Assembly (NCBI GenBank): GCA_016744795.1
Contig: JADGDR010000004.1
Span: 62,001 to 126,000, forward strand
DNA from: Sulfurospirillum sp.
Lineage (GTDB): Bacteria; Campylobacterota; Campylobacteria; Campylobacterales; Sulfurospirillaceae
Length of the DNA stretch: 64,000 nt
Direction: 5' to 3'
The position numbers and the translations under genes were made by a program. The notes under the pieces are model-generated. The model was given only the letters and a program-made list of their open reading frames with translations. It ran no database searches and was not told where the DNA came from. The first letter of the stretch is position 1, and each line of letters starts with the position of its first letter. This document shows, one piece after another, positions 26,890 to 37,416 of this stretch.

Positions 26890-27626
26890 TGACTAATGAT
26901 TTAGTAGTTATTGTTGGTTCTATGATTTCACTTGATGACAAAGAACTTTTTAAAAAGATAAAAAACTCAAAAATAGCATTGATTTGTGTTCTTGAAGATT
27001 TGCCTCTTATGGAGAGTGTAGAATTTTTTAGTAGATATGAAGCTGGAAGTGAGGAGGGCGTAGTTGCAATTCTTGTAAAAGAGTTTTTAAAAGATGCTAA
27101 TTTACCACGTGAAATAACAGACTATTTTGATGAGTTAGATGAAGGTTATATAAGTGCTGAGACAAATATTGGTGAAGAGGAAGTTGAAGATTTACATGTA
27201 ATGATTCAAAATGCTTCAAATCCTTTGATAGTTTTTGGTAAAGATATATTTTTGAATTCTCGTGTTGAAAATATTTCAAAGTTTATAAATCTTCTAAAAA
27301 AATACAGTAATATAGAAATAAAATGTTTAAGTGAACTAAAAACTGATTCTTTACATGTAGAAGAGTTAGCAGAGTTAAAAAGTTTTGATGGGACTGTTGT
27401 TTTTCAATATAATTCAACGCACAGTAGTAATTTACTTATAGGTTCAACTCAATTTGGAGTTGCAGCGAAAATTCAAGATGGGCAGATGATAGTTGTAAAA
27501 AATCAAAATAGAGAGTTTAAACTTGATAAAAAGTTAAAAGGTACGATTGCTTTAATGCCAAGTATAATTGATGAAAATTTGTATAGGTTTGAAGTAGCAA
27601 AAATTATAAAGAGAGAAGTTCAATGA
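26889..27626 (+). CDS. NuoF-position complex I protein (Campylobacterota type)
   Basis: I start it at the ATG at 26889, which overlaps the previous TAA; an upstream ATG at 26856 lies inside the preceding gene. The 245-residue product lacks the FMN/NADH-binding glycine-rich motifs and the 4Fe-4S cysteines of NuoF. It matches HP1265-like proteins at this operon position. It has few recognisable motifs and two palindrome copies (27193 and 27352) encoding D-L-H-V and S-L-H-V, which suggests relaxed sequence constraint. Its absence of NADH motifs implies complex I is fed by ferredoxin or flavodoxin rather than NADH. Confidence 0.75.
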   Translation: MTNDLVVIVGSMISLDDKELFKKIKNSKIALICVLEDLPLMESVEFFSRYEAGSEEGVVAILVKEFLKDANLPREITDYFDELDEGYISAETNIGEEEVEDLHVMIQNASNPLIVFGKDIFLNSRVENISKFINLLKKYSNIEIKCLSELKTDSLHVEELAELKSFDGTVVFQYNSTHSSNLLIGSTQFGVAAKIQDGQMIVVKNQNREFKLDKKLKGTIALMPSIIDENLYRFEVAKIIKREVQ

Positions 27627-30004
27627 GCGATATCCTTGTAAATATAGATGGTATTGAATGCAAAGCAAAAGAGGGAGAGTTTGTACTAAACATAGCAAGA
27701 GCAAATGATATTTTCATTCCAGCACTTTGTTATCTTTCAAACTGTTCACCAACTTTGGCTTGTAGATTATGCTTGGTAGAGGTTGATGGTAAACGTGCAT
27801 ATTCATGTAACGCTAAAGCAAAAGATGGAATGAATGTTATTACTAAAAATGAAGAGATTGAGACTGAGCGACGTGCAATCATGGAGATATATGATGTAAA
27901 TCATCCTTTAGAATGCGGTGTTTGTGATCAAAGTGGTGAGTGTGAATTACAGAATTATACTATGGAAATGGGAGTTAATTCTCAAAGTCACTGTATAGCT
28001 GATATGCCACGTCCTGCGACTGATTGGGGAAAGATTCATTATGATCCATCTTTATGTATAGTCTGTGAACGTTGTGTTACAGTTTGTAAAGATATGATTG
28101 GAGAATCTGCTCTTAAAACTGTTAAACGTGGTGGTCCTGATTTAGACAAAGAGTGGAAAGAAAAAACTCCAAAAGATGCTTATGCAATGTGGAATAAACT
28201 TCAAAAGTCTATCATAGGTGTTGCAAGTGGAGCTGATACGCTTGATTGTACTATGTGCGGTGAGTGTAGTTCAGTTTGTCCTGTTGGAGCATTAGTAAGT
28301 AGTGATTTTCAGTACAAATCAAATGCTTGGGAACTTAAAAAGATTCCAGCAGCCAATCCTCATAGTAGTGATTGTTCGCTTATTTATTATGATGTTAGAC
28401 ATGACAGCATATCAAACTCAAATGATAAAATTTTTAGAGTAAGCAATGATTATAGTTTTTCACCGATTCATGGTGGAACTAGATATGGATATGATTTTGA
28501 AAATGTAGTTGATTCTAAAGATGAAGAGGCGTTTGAAAAAGTCGTAGAAGCTATGAAAACTAAAGTAGACACAATAGAATTTGATAGTTTCATAACAAAC
28601 GAAGAAGCATTGATACTTCAAAATCTAAAAGATAAACATGGATATAATCTTGTTAATAATGATGCTTACATGTACAAAAAGTTTTTAGAAAACTTTTCAT
28701 CAACAAGTGGCACAAATTTATATAGTGGAGATTTAAAAACAGTTCAGGCAAGTAACTTTGTAATAAGTGTAGGAACTGCAATTAAAACAGATAGTCCAAA
28801 TTCTGGTTATGCTTTTAATAATGCTCTTAGTATGAATAAAGGTGCAGGTCTTTATTTTCATCCTGTAATTGACCCAATTGTAGACGGATATTCTAAAAAC
28901 TTACTAAGTGTAAATCATAAAGTTGGAGCTGAAGAAGCTGTTCTTTATCTTATACTTGATCTGTTTGGTAAAAATTTACCAGTTGAAACTGCAGATTATA
29001 TTAAAGCTTTTCACACTACATGTAAACAAACAGTAGGTGAAGGCGAAGATGCAAAAGAGATAGAAGTAGATGAAAATTCACTTTTTGAGATGATAGGAGT
29101 AACTGATTTTAGTGAAAAATTACCAAAATTACTTGCTAAAAAAGATACTTTTTCTCTTATTGCAGGAGAAGATTTATATAATCATCCAAAGAGTAAGAAC
29201 TTAGCAAAACTTTTAGGGCTTATTGAAAAGTACACAGATTTTTCTGTACTTATCATTCCAAGTCAAACAAATACTCTTGGTGTTTCCCTTATTTGTGATT
29301 TGAGTAAAAACAGAGGTGAGTTTACTCTAGGATATAACGTAAAAGCAGATGTAACTCTAAGTGCTTTAGGTAAAGGTGATTTAGATATGCCTGCACTCAA
29401 TCAGCAAGAGGGAACATTTACTAGTATGAATAAAAGAGTAGTTCCTACGAATGCAGCTCTTTCATTTAATGGATATTGTTTAAATGACATAGCAAATGAG
29501 CTTGGTTTTGATGCTGAGCTTACTATAGATTATACTGAGGAACTTCCAAGTACAAAAGGTTTTAAAAGAGTTGCTTTTGATGACTTATCAAACGAATTTA
29601 CAAGAGCAGGTGAAGAAAATAGAGGTTATTTAATAAGCTCAAAAATTCTTACATGTAAAGATGCAGTAGACGAGATAAGTGAATCTAAAGATATGAGTAA
29701 TCCAATATATCTTGCAAATCCAGTTCAACAGTTTAGTGCTTTTACAAATAGAGCACATCAACTTTGTCAAGCAGGTTCTTTATATGCTTCGAGCGAATTT
29801 TTAGAAAAAAGGGAACTTAAGAGTGGTGATATGGTAATAATCGAGGGAAGTGATAGCGTAAAACTTACACTTAGAGTTGAACTTGATTTGATGATAAATG
29901 GAGATATACCATACTTACCTACATTTGATACAAAACTACATGCTAAGCAGTTTTTCCCTGATGGGTATAGATTTGCAGAAGTTAGCATAAAAGGTGTGAA
30001 ATAA
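27623..30004 (+). CDS. nuoG: NADH-quinone oxidoreductase subunit G
   Basis: A 793-residue Fe-S subunit. The N-terminal 2Fe-2S ligands are C36, C47, C50 and C62. H94, C98, C101 and C107 bind the next cluster. Two ferredoxin-type 4Fe-4S sets follow at C145/C148/C151/C155 and C209/C212/C215/C219. The second set is close to the N7-like arrangement. The molybdopterin-like remainder (about 235-793) is divergent and carries three palindrome copies, including L-T-C-K-D near residue 677. With NuoE/F replaced, electrons probably enter directly here. It overlaps its neighbours by four bases and one base. Confidence 0.93.
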   Translation: MSDILVNIDGIECKAKEGEFVLNIARANDIFIPALCYLSNCSPTLACRLCLVEVDGKRAYSCNAKAKDGMNVITKNEEIETERRAIMEIYDVNHPLECGVCDQSGECELQNYTMEMGVNSQSHCIADMPRPATDWGKIHYDPSLCIVCERCVTVCKDMIGESALKTVKRGGPDLDKEWKEKTPKDAYAMWNKLQKSIIGVASGADTLDCTMCGECSSVCPVGALVSSDFQYKSNAWELKKIPAANPHSSDCSLIYYDVRHDSISNSNDKIFRVSNDYSFSPIHGGTRYGYDFENVVDSKDEEAFEKVVEAMKTKVDTIEFDSFITNEEALILQNLKDKHGYNLVNNDAYMYKKFLENFSSTSGTNLYSGDLKTVQASNFVISVGTAIKTDSPNSGYAFNNALSMNKGAGLYFHPVIDPIVDGYSKNLLSVNHKVGAEEAVLYLILDLFGKNLPVETADYIKAFHTTCKQTVGEGEDAKEIEVDENSLFEMIGVTDFSEKLPKLLAKKDTFSLIAGEDLYNHPKSKNLAKLLGLIEKYTDFSVLIIPSQTNTLGVSLICDLSKNRGEFTLGYNVKADVTLSALGKGDLDMPALNQQEGTFTSMNKRVVPTNAALSFNGYCLNDIANELGFDAELTIDYTEELPSTKGFKRVAFDDLSNEFTRAGEENRGYLISSKILTCKDAVDEISESKDMSNPIYLANPVQQFSAFTNRAHQLCQAGSLYASSEFLEKRELKSGDMVIIEGSDSVKLTLRVELDLMINGDIPYLPTFDTKLHAKQFFPDGYRFAEVSIKGVK

Positions 30005-30993
30005 TGGAATGGGCAATTATAATTGAAACGGTTATAAAAGCCGTTATAGTCTTATCGGTTGTGGCAGGTATGGCAGCTTTTGCTACTTTTATAGAGAGAA
30101 AGGTTTTGGCTTATATGCAGCGTAGACTTGGACCCATGAATGTAGGACCTCATGGTGTTTTACAACTTGCAGCTGATGGTATTAAACTTTTTACAAAAGA
30201 GGATATAATTCCTCAACATGCTGTAAAACCTATCTTTAAAATAGCTCCTGTAATTGCACCAGCTTGTGCTTTTACAGCAATGGCAGCTGTACCATTTTTC
30301 CCAGAGTTTACGGTATTTGGTTATACAGTTACACCGATTATATCTGATATAAATGTAGGTATTTTATTTGTTATGGGTGTGGCTTCGGCAGGTATGTATG
30401 CACCACTTCTCGCAGGTATGAGTAGTACAAATAAATGGGCACTTTTAGGAGCAGCAAGAACTGTTATACAGTTGTTGAGTTTTGAAGTTGTTTCAGGACT
30501 TTCACTTTTAGCCCCTATCATGATGATTGGCTCACTTTCACTTATAGATATTAATGATTATCAGATTGGTGGGTTTACTTCGTGGTTAGTATGGAAACAG
30601 CCTCTTGCATTTTTACTATTTGTAATTGCTGGTTTTGCTGAAACAAATAGAACACCATTTGATTTGATTGAATATGAAGCAGAAATTGTTTCTGGTTATG
30701 CAACAGATTATTCTGGTATGAGATGGGGACTGTTTTTTGTAGGTGAATATGCAAATATGATAACAGTATCGTTTTTAGTTAGTATCATGTTCTTAGGTGG
30801 TTATAATCCACTTTGGATTATTCCAGGAGCAATCATGATACTGATTAAGATATCAGCTTTTATATTCTTATTTTTATGGGTTAGAGCGGCTTGGCCTCAT
30901 GTGAGACCAGACCAATTGATGTGGCTTTGTTGGAAAGTATTGATGCCTTTGGCACTTATCAATATTCTTATCACTGGCATAGTGCTTATTTAG
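30004..30993 (+). CDS. nuoH: NADH-quinone oxidoreductase subunit H
   Basis: A 329-residue membrane subunit with about eight or nine helices, linking the peripheral and membrane arms. Conserved segments are E-R-K-V-L-A-Y-M-Q-R-R-L-G-P, A-D-G-I-K-L-F-T-K-E, A-E-T-N-R-T-P-F-D and E-A-E-I-V-S-G-Y. The acidic residues of the quinone-channel funnel (E-A-E) are in place. It starts at the nuoG stop (TAATG). Confidence 0.96.
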   Translation: MEWAIIIETVIKAVIVLSVVAGMAAFATFIERKVLAYMQRRLGPMNVGPHGVLQLAADGIKLFTKEDIIPQHAVKPIFKIAPVIAPACAFTAMAAVPFFPEFTVFGYTVTPIISDINVGILFVMGVASAGMYAPLLAGMSSTNKWALLGAARTVIQLLSFEVVSGLSLLAPIMMIGSLSLIDINDYQIGGFTSWLVWKQPLAFLLFVIAGFAETNRTPFDLIEYEAEIVSGYATDYSGMRWGLFFVGEYANMITVSFLVSIMFLGGYNPLWIIPGAIMILIKISAFIFLFLWVRAAWPHVRPDQLMWLCWKVLMPLALINILITGIVLI

Positions 30994-31002
30994 GAGGGCA
31001 TG

Positions 31003-31620
31003 ATGAGTTTAGAACAATTTACAAAAAGAGATGTGTCTCCTGAATATATCTTTTATGAGGGAGAGACTAAGCCAAAAACTGGTTGGGAATTCTTCAAAAG
31101 AGGATTTAGTCGAGCTATAAAAGGTGAGCTTTTTGTAGGACTTTGGATAGTTTTAAGAGAGATGTTTGCAAAAGGCAATACTCATACTGTCTCATATCCA
31201 CAAGAGAAGATAGCAATGGCACCAAGATATAGAGCAATTCATAAACTTCTTCGACTTCAAGAGAGTGGAAGTGAGAGGTGCATTGGCTGTGGTCTTTGTG
31301 AAAAAATTTGTATTTCTAATTGTATTAGAATAGACACAAAAATTGATAAAAATTCTAGAAAAGAGATATCACAGTATACAATCAACTTTGGTAGATGTAT
31401 ATTTTGTGGTTATTGTGCTGAAGTTTGTCCAGAACTTGCCATTGTTCATAGTGGAGATTATGAAAATGCAAGTGAACAACGAGCACATTATGGATTAAGA
31501 GAAGACATGTTAACGCCTTTGGATGAGTTCAAGGCTAAAAAACAGCAAGAGTTTCCTGGATTTGGTGCTATCAGTGACGATGCAGACTCTTTTGTTAAAA
31601 AAACACCACTAGCGTATTGA
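31003..31620 (+). CDS. nuoI: NADH-quinone oxidoreductase subunit I
   Basis: A 205-residue subunit holding two 4Fe-4S clusters (N6a/N6b). The cysteine sets are C-I-G-C-G-L-C-E-K-I-C and C-I-F-C-G-Y-C-A-E-V-C-P. I favour the second of two adjacent ATGs (31003) because GGAGGG at 30993-30998 is too close to 31000. An N-terminal amphipathic region precedes the ferredoxin domain. Confidence 0.95.
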   Translation: MSLEQFTKRDVSPEYIFYEGETKPKTGWEFFKRGFSRAIKGELFVGLWIVLREMFAKGNTHTVSYPQEKIAMAPRYRAIHKLLRLQESGSERCIGCGLCEKICISNCIRIDTKIDKNSRKEISQYTINFGRCIFCGYCAEVCPELAIVHSGDYENASEQRAHYGLREDMLTPLDEFKAKKQQEFPGFGAISDDADSFVKKTPLAY

Positions 31621-31627
31621 GGTTATT

Positions 31628-32182
31628 ATGTTTGAAGTTATAGCATTTTATACATTTTCAATTCTAACTATTATTATGTTTGGAATTGTTGTTTTAAGTA
31701 AGAATGCACTCTATGCAATGAGTGCATTGGCGGGCGGAATGATTTTTATTGCAGGTTTCTTTTTCCTGTTGGGTGCTGAGTTCCTTGGAGTTGTACAAAT
31801 AGTAGTTTACTCAGGGGCAGTTATGGCATTGTATGCATTTGGTATGATGTTTTTTGACACAACTAGAGATGTTAAAGAGAATATTCACTATAAAAAAGTA
31901 CTTTATTCTTTGTTTATTGCATCAGCTATTCTAATAGTTATCATTATGAGTGCACCAATCTATTCAGCAAATATAGAAGCTTTTTATCCAGCTGTTATAG
32001 ATGGAGTTGGAAATATTCAAATGGTAGGGTTGATTTTGTTTACAAAGTATCTTATACCATTTGAACTTGCAGCGGTTATGTTGTTAGTTTCTATGATATC
32101 GGGAATTTTACTTGTTAGTAAAAGGATGGAAATGAATCTTACAGAAGAAGATCATTATGAAGAAAAAGGAGAGATAATATGA
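31628..32182 (+). CDS. nuoJ: NADH-quinone oxidoreductase subunit J
   Basis: A 184-residue membrane subunit with five helices. The conserved third helix V-Q-I-V-V-Y-S-G-A-V-M-A-L-Y-A-F contains the pi-bulge region used in coupling. The C-terminus is charged (E-E-D-H-Y-E-E-K). It overlaps nuoK by four bases. Confidence 0.94.
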   Translation: MFEVIAFYTFSILTIIMFGIVVLSKNALYAMSALAGGMIFIAGFFFLLGAEFLGVVQIVVYSGAVMALYAFGMMFFDTTRDVKENIHYKKVLYSLFIASAILIVIIMSAPIYSANIEAFYPAVIDGVGNIQMVGLILFTKYLIPFELAAVMLLVSMISGILLVSKRMEMNLTEEDHYEEKGEII

Positions 32183-32481
32183 TAACTTTAACACACTATT
32201 TAGTACTCTCAGCTATTCTTTTTAGTATCGGACTTGTTGGTGTAATGAAAAGAAAAAATCTTTTGATGCTGTTTTTCTCAACAGAGATTTTATTAAATGC
32301 AGTCAACATTGGTTTTGCAGCAGTTTCACATTATTATAACGACCTAAGTGGTCAAATGTTTGCATTTTTTATAATAGCAGTAGCAGCTAGTGAAATAGCT
32401 GTTGGTCTTGGTCTGTTGGTTCTTTGGTATAAAAAGACTGGCTCAGTTGATCTTGATTCTTTACAAACGATGAAAGGGTAA
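32179..32481 (+). CDS. nuoK: NADH-quinone oxidoreductase subunit K
   Basis: A 100-residue membrane subunit with three helices. The two glutamates essential for proton translocation in the family are visible in the S-T-E-I-L-L-N-A and A-A-S-E-I-A-V-G-L segments. Length and order match NuoK exactly. Confidence 0.95.
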   Translation: MITLTHYLVLSAILFSIGLVGVMKRKNLLMLFFSTEILLNAVNIGFAAVSHYYNDLSGQMFAFFIIAVAASEIAVGLGLLVLWYKKTGSVDLDSLQTMKG

Positions 32482-32485
32482 GTGC

Positions 32486-34342
32486 ATGGAAAAATATTTA
32501 TATATAGCACTTTTTGCACCGATAGTTGGTTCTTTAATAGCAGCTTTGTTTGCTCAAAGTCCTAAAAATCTTTTTACGGGTATTTTTACATCAGCACTGA
32601 TATTTGTTTCTTTTATAAGTTCGATGATACTTCTAAATTATGTTGACATGGATAAAATTGTTCATGTAGAGATGATGGATTGGATAAGTGCAGGAAACTT
32701 GTCTGTTCCATTTGGATTTGTAGTTGACCAAGTATCTGTCATTATGATGGTAACAGTTACATTAGTCTCAACTATAGTTCATATTTACTCCATTGGTTAT
32801 ATGGAGCATGATGAAAGTTTTAACAGATTTTTCTCTTATCTTTCAGCATTTGTTTTTTCAATGATGATACTTGTTATGAGTGATAACTTTATTGGTCTTT
32901 TCATAGGATGGGAAGGTGTTGGATTGTGTTCTTGGTTACTTATTGGTTTTTGGTATAAAAAACATAGTGCATCTTGGGCAGCGAATGAAGCTTTTATTAT
33001 GAATAGAATTGGTGATCTTGGAATGTTGATGGGAATTTTCCTTATATATTGGAATATAGGTTCATTTCAGTATGACGTTGTTTTCGCAAATATAGTAAAT
33101 CTTGATCCAAGTGAAGTTACTTGGATAGGAATATTCTTATTTATTGGAGCTATGGGTAAATCAGCTCAATTTCCACTTCACACATGGTTAGCAGACGCAA
33201 TGGAAGGACCAACACCTGTTTCGGCTCTTATTCATGCGGCAACTATGGTAACAGCTGGTGTTTATTTAATAGTTCGTGCTGGTGAAATTTATATTCTTAT
33301 ACCTGAAGTTGGCATGTTTATAGCATCTCTTGGAGCATTTGTTGCAGTTTTTGCAGCTTCAATGGCTTTAGTTAATAAAGATTTAAAACGTATTATTGCT
33401 TATTCAACTCTATCTCAATTAGGATATATGTTTGTTGCAGCTGGACTTGGGGCTTATTGGATAGCACTTTTTCACTTGATGACTCATGCATTTTTCAAAT
33501 CTCTTCTTTTCCTAGGAGCTGGTAACGTAATGCATGCAATGGATGGTAATCTTGATATTAAAAGAATGGGTGGTTTATATAAGGCAATGAGACCAACAGC
33601 AATACTTATGAGTATAGCTTCGGTTGCTCTTGCTGGAATTTATCCACTAGCTGGATTTTTCTCAAAAGATAAAATACTAGAAGTTGCTTTTAATAATGGT
33701 TCTTATCTTTTATGGGGAGCACTTTTTGTTGGAGCTGGTTTAACAGCATTTTATAGTTTCCGTTTAGTAATGCTTGTTTTCTTTGGTGAAAAAATTTATG
33801 AAAAAGATGGAATACATCCTCATGAAGCTCATCCATTTGTGATTTATGCACTTACACCTCTAGCACTTTTAGCTATTGTAGCTGGATTTTTCGAGCACTC
33901 ATTTCATGAGTTTACCACTCAACTTTTGAGTGATTATGAGTTTACATTAGATCATAGTGTAGGCGCTATGCTTATCTTTGCTACATCGGCAATGGCACTT
34001 AGTGGTATTGCCTATGCCGTTTATAAGTATAAGAGAGGTGGTTTTAGTGAGAATATTGAAAATTGGGGAGTTTATAAACTTCTTTCAAATCAGTATTACA
34101 TTCCAAAATTATATGAAGTAGCTATTATGAAACCTTTTACAGCACTTTCTAGATTTGCTTGGTTAAATATAGACAACAAAATCGTGGATGCTTCTGTAGA
34201 CCTTATAGCAAAAACTATATATGGTGGTGGTGAGAAGGCAAGAAAGATGCAAAGTGGTAATCTTTCATCAATGTTAAGATGGATGGTGGTAGGTATTGTT
34301 GTTCTACTAGCATTAGCAATTTTTTATAGACCGACGGTATAG
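32486..34342 (+). CDS. nuoL: NADH-quinone oxidoreductase subunit L
   Basis: A 618-residue antiporter-like proton-pumping subunit with about 16 helices and the long lateral helix near the C-terminus. Landmarks are G-W-E-G-V-G-L-C-S-W-L-L, M-G-K-S-A-Q-F-P-L-H-T-W-L, D-A-M-E-G-P-T-P-V-S-A-L-I-H and the T-H-A-F-F-K-S-L-L-F-L segment. The conserved Lys and Glu of the half-channels (W-E and K-S) are present. Confidence 0.96.
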   Translation: MEKYLYIALFAPIVGSLIAALFAQSPKNLFTGIFTSALIFVSFISSMILLNYVDMDKIVHVEMMDWISAGNLSVPFGFVVDQVSVIMMVTVTLVSTIVHIYSIGYMEHDESFNRFFSYLSAFVFSMMILVMSDNFIGLFIGWEGVGLCSWLLIGFWYKKHSASWAANEAFIMNRIGDLGMLMGIFLIYWNIGSFQYDVVFANIVNLDPSEVTWIGIFLFIGAMGKSAQFPLHTWLADAMEGPTPVSALIHAATMVTAGVYLIVRAGEIYILIPEVGMFIASLGAFVAVFAASMALVNKDLKRIIAYSTLSQLGYMFVAAGLGAYWIALFHLMTHAFFKSLLFLGAGNVMHAMDGNLDIKRMGGLYKAMRPTAILMSIASVALAGIYPLAGFFSKDKILEVAFNNGSYLLWGALFVGAGLTAFYSFRLVMLVFFGEKIYEKDGIHPHEAHPFVIYALTPLALLAIVAGFFEHSFHEFTTQLLSDYEFTLDHSVGAMLIFATSAMALSGIAYAVYKYKRGGFSENIENWGVYKLLSNQYYIPKLYEVAIMKPFTALSRFAWLNIDNKIVDASVDLIAKTIYGGGEKARKMQSGNLSSMLRWMVVGIVVLLALAIFYRPTV

Positions 34343-34351
34343 GAGTAGACA

Positions 34352-35878
34352 ATGGATCATATCTTATCATTAATAATATTTTTTCCACTAGTAGCAGGAA
34401 TCTTTGGATTTTTAGTAAATAAAGATAGCATAAGAGTTTATGGTATCACAGTAGCAGCTTTAGAATTTTTTCTTACATTAGCTTTATGGGTTAGTTTTGA
34501 TGGAAATATTGCTGGTTTTCAGTTTGTAGAACATGTAACTGTTATCTCTCACTTTGGTATGAGTTATCACTTGGGAGTTGATGGAATATCATTGTTTTTA
34601 GTAATTCTTAGTACTTTTATGACTATGGTTGCACTTATTGGACTTAGTATAAAAAAAGATGCAAAAAACTTAATTATCTCAGTTTTATATTTAGAGATGA
34701 CTATGGTTGGAGTATTTTTAAGTCTTGATGTAATTTTATTTTATCTTTTTTGGGAGTTTTCACTTGTTCCAATGCTTTATATCATTGGTGCATGGGGAAG
34801 TGACAAAAGAATATATGCAGCAATTAAATTTTTCTTATATACATTTGCAGGATCTGTTTTGATGCTTGTAGGTATTTTGTATATGGGTTATCTTTATCAT
34901 GCTACAACAGGAGTGTGGAGTTTTTCAATTCCAGATTGGCAACTTCTTGTATTGCCTTTTAATACACAACTTTGGTTATTTGGAGCATTTTTCCTAGCTT
35001 TTGCTATTAAAGTTCCAATGTTCCCATTTCACACATGGTTGCCTTATGCGCACGGACAAGCACCAACTATTGGTTCGGTTATACTTGCAGCGGTTCTTTT
35101 AAAAATGGGAACTTATGGTATGGTTAGATTCTTACTTCCACTATTTCCTGATGCAACTATATACTTTTTAATGCCAATTGCAATTGTGGCGATAATTATG
35201 GTTATTTACGCTGCTATGGTTGCTTATGCCCAAGAGGACATGAAACAAGTTATTGCGTATAGCTCCATATCTCATATGGGTATCATTATTCTTGGTACAT
35301 TTGCAATTAATGCAGAGGGAATAACAGGTTCTATTTTTCTTATGATAAGTCATGGTATTGTAAGTGGTGGTTTATTTATGTTAGTTGGATGTATATACGA
35401 TAGACGACATACTAAAAACATGAGTGAATTTGGTGGACTTGCAATAAGTATGCCTACATTTGCGACAATATATGGAATTATGCTGATGGCTTCAGTTGGA
35501 CTTCCTTTAACTATTGGTTTCGTAGGTGAATTTTTATCACTTATAGGCTTTTATAAAGTTAGTTGGATTATGACGTTAATAGCAGGTACTGGTATTATCT
35601 TAGGAGCTATTTATATGTTGACTCTATATAAAAGATCATTTTTTGGTGAGATAACTAATGAAAAAAACAGAGGTTTAAAAGACCTAAATGGAAGAGAACT
35701 AGTAGCACTTGTTCCTTTAGTAGCTTTAGTTGTTATTTTAGGAATTTATCCTAAACCAATTTTGACACCTATTGATGCAAGTGTTAAAAAAATGATTGTG
35801 TTGATGGAGAAAAAAGCTGTTACACAAAAAGCAAAAGATTTTATTATCAAAGTAAATACAATCAAAGGAGGTGAGTAA
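34352..35878 (+). CDS. nuoM: NADH-quinone oxidoreductase subunit M
   Basis: A 508-residue antiporter-like subunit. It shows [26 protein letters not shown] and [17 protein letters not shown], the characteristic NuoM/ND4 blocks. It ends in a charged cytoplasmic tail and overlaps nuoN by one base (TAATG junction). Confidence 0.96.
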   Translation: MDHILSLIIFFPLVAGIFGFLVNKDSIRVYGITVAALEFFLTLALWVSFDGNIAGFQFVEHVTVISHFGMSYHLGVDGISLFLVILSTFMTMVALIGLSIKKDAKNLIISVLYLEMTMVGVFLSLDVILFYLFWEFSLVPMLYIIGAWGSDKRIYAAIKFFLYTFAGSVLMLVGILYMGYLYHATTGVWSFSIPDWQLLVLPFNTQLWLFGAFFLAFAIKVPMFPFHTWLPYAHGQAPTIGSVILAAVLLKMGTYGMVRFLLPLFPDATIYFLMPIAIVAIIMVIYAAMVAYAQEDMKQVIAYSSISHMGIIILGTFAINAEGITGSIFLMISHGIVSGGLFMLVGCIYDRRHTKNMSEFGGLAISMPTFATIYGIMLMASVGLPLTIGFVGEFLSLIGFYKVSWIMTLIAGTGIILGAIYMLTLYKRSFFGEITNEKNRGLKDLNGRELVALVPLVALVVILGIYPKPILTPIDASVKKMIVLMEKKAVTQKAKDFIIKVNTIKGGE

Positions 35879-37365
35879 TGTTAGAACCTATTAACATAGA
35901 CTTAGCGGCTCTAAATATAACTTCACTCTTACCAATGGCAATAACAATTTTTGGAGCCTTAAGTATTATCTGTATAGATTTGATGACAAAAAATTTATCA
36001 AAAAGCCTTTATACAGTTTTAACAATACTTTTTATACTTCTTTCACTTGGAGCAGTTCTTGGTTACCATGGGGATAGTAGAGGCTTTTTTGATGTTGTCT
36101 TAGTTGACGGTATTGCTCTTATGACTCAAATTATCATTTTAGTTACTTCAGCACTATTTGTTCCGCTTGCCCTTGGGGGACGTCGATTCCAAGAGTTTGC
36201 TATGGCAGAATTTTATGCACTTTTCTTATTTATGATTGCTGGTTTCCAGTTTATGGTTTCAAGCGACAATCTAATTTTAATTTTCATCGGACTTGAGACT
36301 GCTTCACTTTCACTCTACACAATGATTGCAATGCATAACCGTGCAAAAGCTCATGAAGCTGCTATTAAGTACTTTACTATGGGAGCACTTGCCGCTGGTT
36401 TTTTTGTTATGAGTTCTTTGATATTTTATGCTCTTACGGGAAGTATAGAGATTCATCAAATAGCAGAAGTTCTTCAAACCAAAAATTTTGAGCCACTTGT
36501 AGCAGTTCTTGCTGGAACAGTATTTATGCTAGGTGCATTAGGATTTAAACTTTCAATGGTTCCTTTTCATACATGGACACCAGATGTTTACGAGGGAAGC
36601 TCATCTGCACTAGCTGGTTATATGTCAGTAGTTCCAAAAATAGCAGGTTTTGTAGTTGCTATGAGACTTTTTGAGATGCTTATAGGCTCTGGAGTTGTTT
36701 GGTTAGAAAACATACTTTATATTTGTGTAGTTTTAACAATGACATTTGGTAATATAGTTGCATTAGTTCAAGAAGATGTAAAACGTATGCTTGCTTTTAG
36801 CTCAATTGCTCATGCAGGATTTGTTATGTCCGCAGTTCTTATAGGAACGACAGAAGCAAATTCAGGATTGTTTCTTTATTGGGTTTTATTTATGTTTGCT
36901 AATCTTGGAGCATTTACAATGCTTTGGGTTACAAGACATAGAAAAAATCTTTGGGATGAGAGATATCAGCACCCGTTTTCTAAGTTTTCAGGTATGATAA
37001 AAATCATGCCAGTTAATGCAGTTATTATGGGTGTTTTTATGTTTGCTCTTGCTGGTATGCCTCCTTTTTCAGTTTTTTGGGGAAAATTATATCTTATGAG
37101 TGCCGCTGTTAATAATGGATTCATAGTTTTGGCAATTATAATGGCACTAAATAGTGCTATGGCAGTTTATTACTACATGAAGCTTATTGTTTATATGTTC
37201 TTAAAAGAGCCAGTAAGCAATGATGAGAGTATATATACAAGTAATACATCTACAACACTAAAAGTGATTATAGGGATTGCTGTTCTTGTTACATCAATCT
37301 CAGTAGTTATGGTTGAACCACTTTTAAAGATGATAACAAATTATGTAACCCTTAGTGGGTTTTAA
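35878..37365 (+). CDS. nuoN: NADH-quinone oxidoreductase subunit N
   Basis: A 495-residue antiporter-like subunit, the last of the operon. Landmarks are [32 protein letters not shown] and [17 protein letters not shown]. It is followed by a terminator-like hairpin and then by the pflA-like gene, the order also known in Campylobacter jejuni. Confidence 0.96.
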   Translation: MLEPINIDLAALNITSLLPMAITIFGALSIICIDLMTKNLSKSLYTVLTILFILLSLGAVLGYHGDSRGFFDVVLVDGIALMTQIIILVTSALFVPLALGGRRFQEFAMAEFYALFLFMIAGFQFMVSSDNLILIFIGLETASLSLYTMIAMHNRAKAHEAAIKYFTMGALAAGFFVMSSLIFYALTGSIEIHQIAEVLQTKNFEPLVAVLAGTVFMLGALGFKLSMVPFHTWTPDVYEGSSSALAGYMSVVPKIAGFVVAMRLFEMLIGSGVVWLENILYICVVLTMTFGNIVALVQEDVKRMLAFSSIAHAGFVMSAVLIGTTEANSGLFLYWVLFMFANLGAFTMLWVTRHRKNLWDERYQHPFSKFSGMIKIMPVNAVIMGVFMFALAGMPPFSVFWGKLYLMSAAVNNGFIVLAIIMALNSAMAVYYYMKLIVYMFLKEPVSNDESIYTSNTSTTLKVIIGIAVLVTSISVVMVEPLLKMITNYVTLSGF

Positions 37366-37375
37366 TATTAAAATA

Positions 37376-37410
37376 AGAGGTGGCGAGAGTCACTTCTTTT
37401 TTGATATAAT
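37376..37410 (+). terminator. nuo operon terminator followed at once by the pflA promoter
   Basis: AGAGGTG (37376-37382) pairs with CACTTCT (37391-37397) with one G-U, and six T bases run 37397-37402, giving a terminator for the nuo operon. A perfect TATAAT follows at 37405-37410. The ATG of the next gene is at 37417, only six bases further on, so a transcript from this box would start at or beside the start codon. Confidence 0.65.
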
Positions 37411-37416
37411 GCTTGC

